Positions 59,539 through 64,000 of a stretch of DNA of 64,000 nucleotides are shown piece after piece; position 1 is the first letter of the stretch, and every line of letters begins with the position of its first letter. Source of the stretch: JAKFEW01 sp036675505. GTDB taxonomy: Bacteria > Cyanobacteriota > Sericytochromatia > S15B-MN24 > JAQBPE01. A program made the translations under genes and the position numbers. The notes under the pieces were generated by a model. The model saw only the letters and a list, made by a program, of their open reading frames with translations, was not told where the DNA came from and made no database searches. The stretch covers positions 181,209 to 245,208 of the forward strand of contig JAKFEW010000143.1 of assembly GCA_036675505.1 (NCBI GenBank), read 5' to 3'.

Positions 59539-60915
59539 TTAAGAAACTTCAGCGTCGGATAAGCGTCGTAGGATCGCGACAGTCTGGTCGTCAGGCTGGT
59601 TCGCGCGGCCGGCGAAGCGGGCCAACTCGGCGCGAAGCGCCTCCAGGGCGACCACGGGATGCTCATGGGACGTGCGCTTGAAAAAGGCCGCGACCCGATC
59701 GGGGCCGAACGACCGACCTGCTTCGTCCTCGGCGTCCTCGAGGCCATCCGAGAAAATCGCCAGCGTGGAGCCCGGCGGCAGTTGAACGCGTACCTCTTTG
59801 TAGACCGTCTTCGCGCTGATCCCGAGCGGCAGGCCCTTGATCGCGACCGGCTCGCCGTCGAGCATCGGCGGCGGGTGGCCGGCGTTCGCGATCAGCACGG
59901 AGCCGTCGCGCGCGTCGTAGATCATGTAGACCGCGGCGACGAAGATCTTGTTGGACGGCCGGTTGCGGTGGATCAGCTTGTTCAGCCGGCCGAGCGTGCT
60001 CGCCGGCGACGGGATGCCGGGCGCGAGGGCCCGGAACAGCGTCAACGACACCGCCATCATGAGCGAGGCCGGCACGCCCTTGCCGGCGACGTCGCCGATC
60101 AAGATGCCCCAGCGCGTCGCGTCGATTTGCACGAAGTCGTAGAGGTCGCCGCCCACCTCGAGCGCCGGCGTGCAGCTGGCCGCGAGCGAGGCGCCCAGCG
60201 GCGTGGGCACGCTCTTCGGCAGCAAGCCCATCTGGACGTCGTAGGCGATTTCGAGCTCGCGCTTGAGGCGCTCCTGCTCCGCGAGCTCCTTGAAGAGCTG
60301 GGCGTTGCGCACCGACAACGCCAGCGACTGGCCGAGGCTGTCGAGCAAGGCGAAGTCCGCGGGCTGGAATTCCCGGCCATCGTGCCGCGGCCCGAGCATC
60401 AGGCGGCCAATCGCGCGCTCGCCCACCTTGAGCGGGATCACCACCTCGTCTTCGGCCTGGCCGAGGCGCAGCTTCGCGTCCGCGTCCGCCACGCGTCGGG
60501 CCGCGAGCGGCTCGTAAGCACCGTCCGGCCGCTTGACCGACACCACCTGGTAGGCGGGCCCGAGCGCGCCATCCACCGCATCCATGAACGCCTCGGCATT
60601 CGCGGCCACGTCGAGCGACTCGCGCGAGGCCGCGGCGAAGCCGCCCACGATGTCGCGGAAGTCCGGGCCGGCGGGCGCCTCGGCGGGCGCCACGGGGGCG
60701 GCCTGACCGGTGCGCCAGGCCGCGTAGGCCCAGGCGAACGCGAGCGCGATCAGCGCATCGCCCCAGACGCCGGGGTCGACCCGCAGCAGCATCAAGGAAA
60801 TGCCACGCACGCCGGCGGCCGCGACCACGAACGCCGCGAGGAAGCCCGCGAGCACGGGGAGGTCGTGGCGACGCGGGGCGGTGAGGGTGGGGGGCTGCGA
60901 CGGGGCGGCGTTCAT
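59539..60915 (-). CDS. GAF-SpoIIE (PP2C-type) phosphatase with two TM helices
   Basis: 458 residues from the ATG at 60915. Two N-terminal hydrophobic helices (about 18-42 and 45-65) precede a GAF-like domain (about 75-210), a short coiled coil (ELAEQERLKRELEIAYDVQ), and a SpoIIE phosphatase: VGGDLYDFVQID (Asp metal ligands), IGDVAGKGVPASLMMA, NAGHPPPML, FSDGLEDAEDE and DDQTVAIL. It should dephosphorylate a partner, commonly an anti-sigma antagonist; none is adjacent. The gene begins 17 nt after the next gene's stop, so they are probably co-transcribed. Confidence 0.93.
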   Translation of the reverse strand: MNAAPSQPPTLTAPRRHDLPVLAGFLAAFVVAAAGVRGISLMLLRVDPGVWGDALIALAFAWAYAAWRTGQAAPVAPAEAPAGPDFRDIVGGFAAASRESLDVAANAEAFMDAVDGALGPAYQVVSVKRPDGAYEPLAARRVADADAKLRLGQAEDEVVIPLKVGERAIGRLMLGPRHDGREFQPADFALLDSLGQSLALSVRNAQLFKELAEQERLKRELEIAYDVQMGLLPKSVPTPLGASLAASCTPALEVGGDLYDFVQIDATRWGILIGDVAGKGVPASLMMAVSLTLFRALAPGIPSPASTLGRLNKLIHRNRPSNKIFVAAVYMIYDARDGSVLIANAGHPPPMLDGEPVAIKGLPLGISAKTVYKEVRVQLPPGSTLAIFSDGLEDAEDEAGRSFGPDRVAAFFKRTSHEHPVVALEALRAELARFAGRANQPDDQTVAILRRLSDAEVS

Positions 60916-60932
60916 GGGGGCTGGGGGCGACC

Positions 60933-63900
60933 TCAGATAAAGGAGATGATGCCGCCCCGAATCTCCTTGTCGCCATGGCTCATCGCCGAGGTCAGCGTCG
61001 TGCGGACCGCGCGGGTCATGTCGGCCTCGCCGAGGTCCAGGATCCCCAGGATCGGCTTGTAATTGCCCGCGTTCACCGTCTTGATCGCCGCGCGTAGGTT
61101 CTCCAGCTGCTTCTGGTGGCCGATCTGCCGCTGGATGATCGGCTGGAGCGTCTGCTCCACGGCCTTGGTGAGTTGCTGGATCTGGGTGATCTTGTCGCCT
61201 TCGGCCAGCGCCTTCTTGATCGGGTCGGGCAGGTGGGGGAAGATGCCGCGCCGCGTCAGCGCCCCGACCGGGTCGGTGGCGAACTCCTTGCGGAACGTCT
61301 GGTCCGGCCGCACGAGGAAGTCGAGGGTTTGCTGGATGTTCTCGGTCTCGATGCGGAACTGGCGAGCCTCCTCGGCGAGCGAGGCGCCCGTAGCACGCAG
61401 GGTCTTCGCGTCCTCGACCAGGTGCCGGCGGTAACCCGGGTCCTCGAGCAGCTTGCGCTCGGGATCCGAGAGCGCCTGCCAGACCCACGAGCCGAGCGCG
61501 TCTTCGAGCGCCTCGGGGCTGTCGGCCACGAAGCGCTGCACGAACTCCACGTTGCCTTCCTGCACCTGGCGGTTGGTCTCGGTCAGCGCCAGCTCCAGCG
61601 CGCTGCCGTCGAGGCCCTTCATGAACCGGGCCTTCTCCGATTTCACGGCCTCGACCGCGCCCTTGATCGCGGCGACCAGGTCGCCGTCCTTGCGGCCCTG
61701 CTCGAGGGCATACTTGAGCACCGCCGTCCGAACCGCCTCGGAGCCGGTCGCGCCACGCCGCAGCGTGGCGAGGGCCTCGCCGAGCGCCGGATCCGCGAGC
61801 ACGGCCTTGATCGCGGCCGCCGCCCTCTTGTCGCCCAGCGCCTTGCGCTGGCCATCATCGAGCAGACCGAGGGCAGCCTCGCCGTTGCGCGCCGGCAGGT
61901 CGCGGAGCGCGGCGAGCGGATCGCCCGGCAGATCCGGCTTGCGGGCGTCCGGGCGGGGACCCCCTACCCCGGCTGCGCCGTGGCCACGCTCGAAAGGACG
62001 GTCGGGCACGCCGAGCCTGGCCCGGAAGGCCGCGCCCGCGGCGCTGGGATCGAAGAGCGCCTCGATCACGGTCCGCGTCGCCAGCGCTCGTTTCTCGGAC
62101 GCATTGAGCCGCTGCGGGATGTAACCGACCTCGTCGATGCGCTCGGTCGCACGCGCCACCAGGCCCTGCACGGCCTGCGGATCGGTGAGCAGCTTGCGCT
62201 CCTCGGGCGAGAAGCGGAACCAGCCGGCACCCAGCGCGAGGCGTGGATCGACCTTGAGCTGGGCCGCGAGCGGCAGGCGCTGGAACTGGGACCGGAGCTC
62301 GCCGAGCTCGGCGTCGACGCGCGAGAGCCGATCGTCACCGAGCCTGGCGGCGCGCGACGCGATCCAGGCGAAGACGCCCGAGCCCGTCGCCATGCCAACC
62401 CTGGCAGGGTCCTTGCCGACCGGCAGACGCGCGGCCAGCTTGTCGAACGCCGCCTGGAGCGCCTCGGCCTCGCGCACGGCCTTGGCCGTCGCCGGGCCGT
62501 TCGCACCGAGATCGAGCGCCAGGCGGCCGACCAGGCTTTCGACGTTCGCGCCTTTCGCGAGCACCTGCTGGTCCTTGGCGCGCAGCGCCACGGCGTCGGC
62601 CGCGAGGCCATGGTGTTCGCAGATGCGCGAGATCGTGGCCTGGCTGGCGCGGCCCGAGACGAGCAGGTCCGTGACGACCTTGCCGAGGTCGACGCCCGCG
62701 GCCTTGGCCATCGCCTGGACCTGGGCCGCCGAGTACTGGCGGGTTTCGGCGTTGAGGAAGAGGAACTTGGCTGTGGCCTTGCCGAGCAGCGCCTCGGGCT
62801 TGAAGAGGAACGACTTGAGCGACTCGCCGAAGTCCGCACGCGGGTCGAGCTCGGCGTGGGGACCGCCCACGAAGCCCGCGCCGGCGTCGTGGTGGAACTC
62901 CAGCACGTTCTGGTTGCCGAGCTGAATGCGGCTGCCGCCTTCGATGCGCTCGGGCTTGCCGGGCGCAGCCTGGACCGCGCCGCTCGCGCGTGCGACGCCA
63001 GGCCGGCCGGGGCCCCCCGCCTGGCGCGGCCCGAGATCGACGGCGCCCCTGCGCGGCTCGAATCCGGGCCGTGTGGCTGTGGGCAAAGGCGTGGTGCCGC
63101 CCGCTCGGCCCGGCAGGCCGGGGCGAGCGCCGGGGACCTCGCCGCCGGGCCCGGACGCGGTAGGCGCCGCGGTGGGGCTGAAGGAGCCGGCCGGCTCGAT
63201 GCGGCGGCCGGTCGGGGCCGGGCGGCCACCCAGGCCGGGCTCGCCGCGGCTCGCGGCCGGGCCTGCGGCGAAAGGTTCAGCACCGGGCCGGCCGAGGGGA
63301 CCACGGCCACCGGGGCCCGGCGGCGGTGCGAGCGAGCTGCCTGCCGGCGTCGGGAAGGCGGCGAGGCCGACGTTCGGCCGGGCCGCGGGCGCGCCCAGAT
63401 CGGGCGCGCCGTTGGCCGCGAACGGCGCGTCGGCGCCGGGATCCGCGGCTGTGGGGCCGAACGATCGGGCCGCGGGGAGGCTGGTGGCATCTATGGCCTG
63501 CGCGGGGGCCAGCGCGGGGCCGGGCTGGTCGGCAAGCGCCCGACCGGCCTGACCGGTGGGCGTGGGTCCGGCTTGACCTGGGGGCGTGGGTCCGGCCTGG
63601 CCGTTCGGTGCGATAGGCGCCTGTGCCGGCCCGCCATCCGAGCGGCGGCCCGGCTCACGGGTAGCGGGCGCCTCGCCTGGGCGGGTCGGGCCGGCGGCGC
63701 GACCGGCCGGCGCGTCGCCGGGTCGGCCATGAGGCGCTTCGCTCGACCGGCCTTGCGGGAATTCGCCCGAGCGGGCCTGCGAGGCTTCGCCGGGTCGGCC
63801 GTGCGGGGCTTCGCCGGGTCGGCCGTGCGGGGCTTCGCCGGGCCGGCCGTGCGGGGCTTCGCCGGGTCGGCCGTGCGGGGCTTCGCCGGGTCGGCCGTGC

Positions 63901-64000
63901 GGGGCTTCGCCGGGCCGGCCGTGCGGGGCTTCGCCGGGTCGGCCGTGCGGGGCTTCGCCGGATCGGCCGTGCGGGGCTTCGCCGGGTCGGCCGTGCGGGG
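60933..64000 (-). CDS. very large repeat protein, N-terminus off the right edge
   Basis: The frame is open from the right edge to a stop at 60933: at least 1021 residues, partial at the 5' end. An internal TTG at 63086 is not the true start because the same frame continues without stop for another 300 codons. N-terminal part: tandem PHGRPGEA octapeptides, then about 200 residues of Pro/Gly/Ala-rich linker (PTPPGQAGPTPTGQAG). The C-terminal ~690 residues are helical and charged (LEALFDPSAAGAAFRARLG; RRGIFPHLPDPIKKALAEG), with no enzymatic motif. No signal peptide can be seen within the window. Probably co-transcribed with the SpoIIE phosphatase gene. Function unknown. Confidence 0.75.
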   Translation of the reverse strand, partial: PHGRPGEAPHGRSGEAPHGRPGEAPHGRPGEAPHGRPGEAPHGRPGEAPHGRPGEAPHGRPGEAPHGRPGEASQARSGEFPQGRSSEAPHGRPGDAPAGRAAGPTRPGEAPATREPGRRSDGGPAQAPIAPNGQAGPTPPGQAGPTPTGQAGRALADQPGPALAPAQAIDATSLPAARSFGPTAADPGADAPFAANGAPDLGAPAARPNVGLAAFPTPAGSSLAPPPGPGGRGPLGRPGAEPFAAGPAASRGEPGLGGRPAPTGRRIEPAGSFSPTAAPTASGPGGEVPGARPGLPGRAGGTTPLPTATRPGFEPRRGAVDLGPRQAGGPGRPGVARASGAVQAAPGKPERIEGGSRIQLGNQNVLEFHHDAGAGFVGGPHAELDPRADFGESLKSFLFKPEALLGKATAKFLFLNAETRQYSAAQVQAMAKAAGVDLGKVVTDLLVSGRASQATISRICEHHGLAADAVALRAKDQQVLAKGANVESLVGRLALDLGANGPATAKAVREAEALQAAFDKLAARLPVGKDPARVGMATGSGVFAWIASRAARLGDDRLSRVDAELGELRSQFQRLPLAAQLKVDPRLALGAGWFRFSPEERKLLTDPQAVQGLVARATERIDEVGYIPQRLNASEKRALATRTVIEALFDPSAAGAAFRARLGVPDRPFERGHGAAGVGGPRPDARKPDLPGDPLAALRDLPARNGEAALGLLDDGQRKALGDKRAAAAIKAVLADPALGEALATLRRGATGSEAVRTAVLKYALEQGRKDGDLVAAIKGAVEAVKSEKARFMKGLDGSALELALTETNRQVQEGNVEFVQRFVADSPEALEDALGSWVWQALSDPERKLLEDPGYRRHLVEDAKTLRATGASLAEEARQFRIETENIQQTLDFLVRPDQTFRKEFATDPVGALTRRGIFPHLPDPIKKALAEGDKITQIQQLTKAVEQTLQPIIQRQIGHQKQLENLRAAIKTVNAGNYKPILGILDLGEADMTRAVRTTLTSAMSHGDKEIRGGIISFI
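63777..64000. repeat. 24-bp tandem coding repeat (PHGRPGEA)n running off the edge
   Basis: Nine copies with exact 24-nt spacing of the key gtgcgggg block (63801, 63825, ..., 63993), differing at one or two bases (g/a, t/c) that swap Pro for Ser at one position. One degenerate unit lies at the inner edge. The count is a minimum, because the array is cut by the window. Confidence 0.95.

Noticed and set aside
63777..64000. CRISPR-like regular 24-nt repeat
   Set aside because: Repeats are contiguous, with no spacers, and encode PHGRPGEA in one open frame.

Overview
The window is a dense, high-GC bacterial chromosome segment with no phage, IS or CRISPR content. I read 47 protein-coding genes, two of them cut by the window edges, plus one tRNA-Val(TAC). 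No gap between genes exceeds about 260 bases. The best lineage clue is a secreted protein with one S-layer-homology domain, a coiled coil and a long porin-like barrel (51105-52892), an architecture typical of Cyanobacteria. A second clue is a GGPP/FPP synthase next to a divergent-PAP2 gene (50974-49610), a pairing I recall from cyanobacterial genomes. There are no photosynthesis genes. Many Cys-lipoproteins and barrel-like proteins indicate an outer membrane. I infer a high-GC, non-photosynthetic relative of Cyanobacteria (Sericytochromatia / Tanganyikabacteria-like). This is a hypothesis, not a demonstration.

Layout. 1-6880 (minus): six predicted lipoproteins in a row: a zinc metallopeptidase, three unknowns, a redoxin-like protein and one with an octapeptide VAAGxGN array. 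7136-8239: recA behind a promoter with a LexA-type operator in its spacer and a second operator downstream. 8455-10128: two-TM coiled-coil protein. 10272-12203 (plus): rubredoxin-like mini-protein, branched-chain-type E1-alpha, barrel-like protein. 12228-17163 (minus): SMC / kite / kleisin condensin operon resembling MksBEF or Wadjet but without the JetD/MksG nuclease. 17362-20312 (minus): three unrecognised genes, two of which share a roughly 115-residue helical module and nearly identical strong AT-rich promoters. 20548-31808: patatin-like lipase, lipoproteins, GGDEF cyclase, soluble lytic transglycosylase, an orphan DppC-type permease, glycine-zipper protein, tandem-GNAT protein, dihydropyrimidinase. 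31912-36301: glycogen-debranching-like glycosidase, barrel-like protein, AI-2E transporter, tRNA-Val. 36342-41852: an 1836-residue signalling protein (kinase-like, AAA, GAF, PAS, histidine kinase) whose N-terminal kinase looks catalytically dead. 41982-43820: NHL-repeat lipoprotein. 43942-50974 (minus): TlpA-like redoxin, acetyl-CoA synthetase, disulfide oxidoreductase, NAD kinase, TlyA, divergent PAP2, prenyl synthase. 51105-58232: SLH porin, a Thr/Pro-rich protein with a possible papain-like C-terminal domain, PGI/PMI isomerase, NDP-sugar pyrophosphorylase, D-Ala-D-Ala-ligase-like enzyme. 58138-64000 (minus): winged-helix protein, beta-helix protein, SpoIIE phosphatase, and a very long repeat protein running off the right edge.

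How the genes fit together: several short operons are evident from ATGA overlaps or gaps under 20 nt (pdhA-barrel, kleisin-kite-SMC, prenyl synthase-PAP2-tlyA-nadK, disulfide oxidoreductase-acs, isomerase-pyrophosphorylase). Many starts are GTG or TTG behind clear GGAGG sites. The least explained parts are the condensin operon, the neighbouring 17-20 kb paralogue cluster, and the two repeat-bearing envelope proteins.
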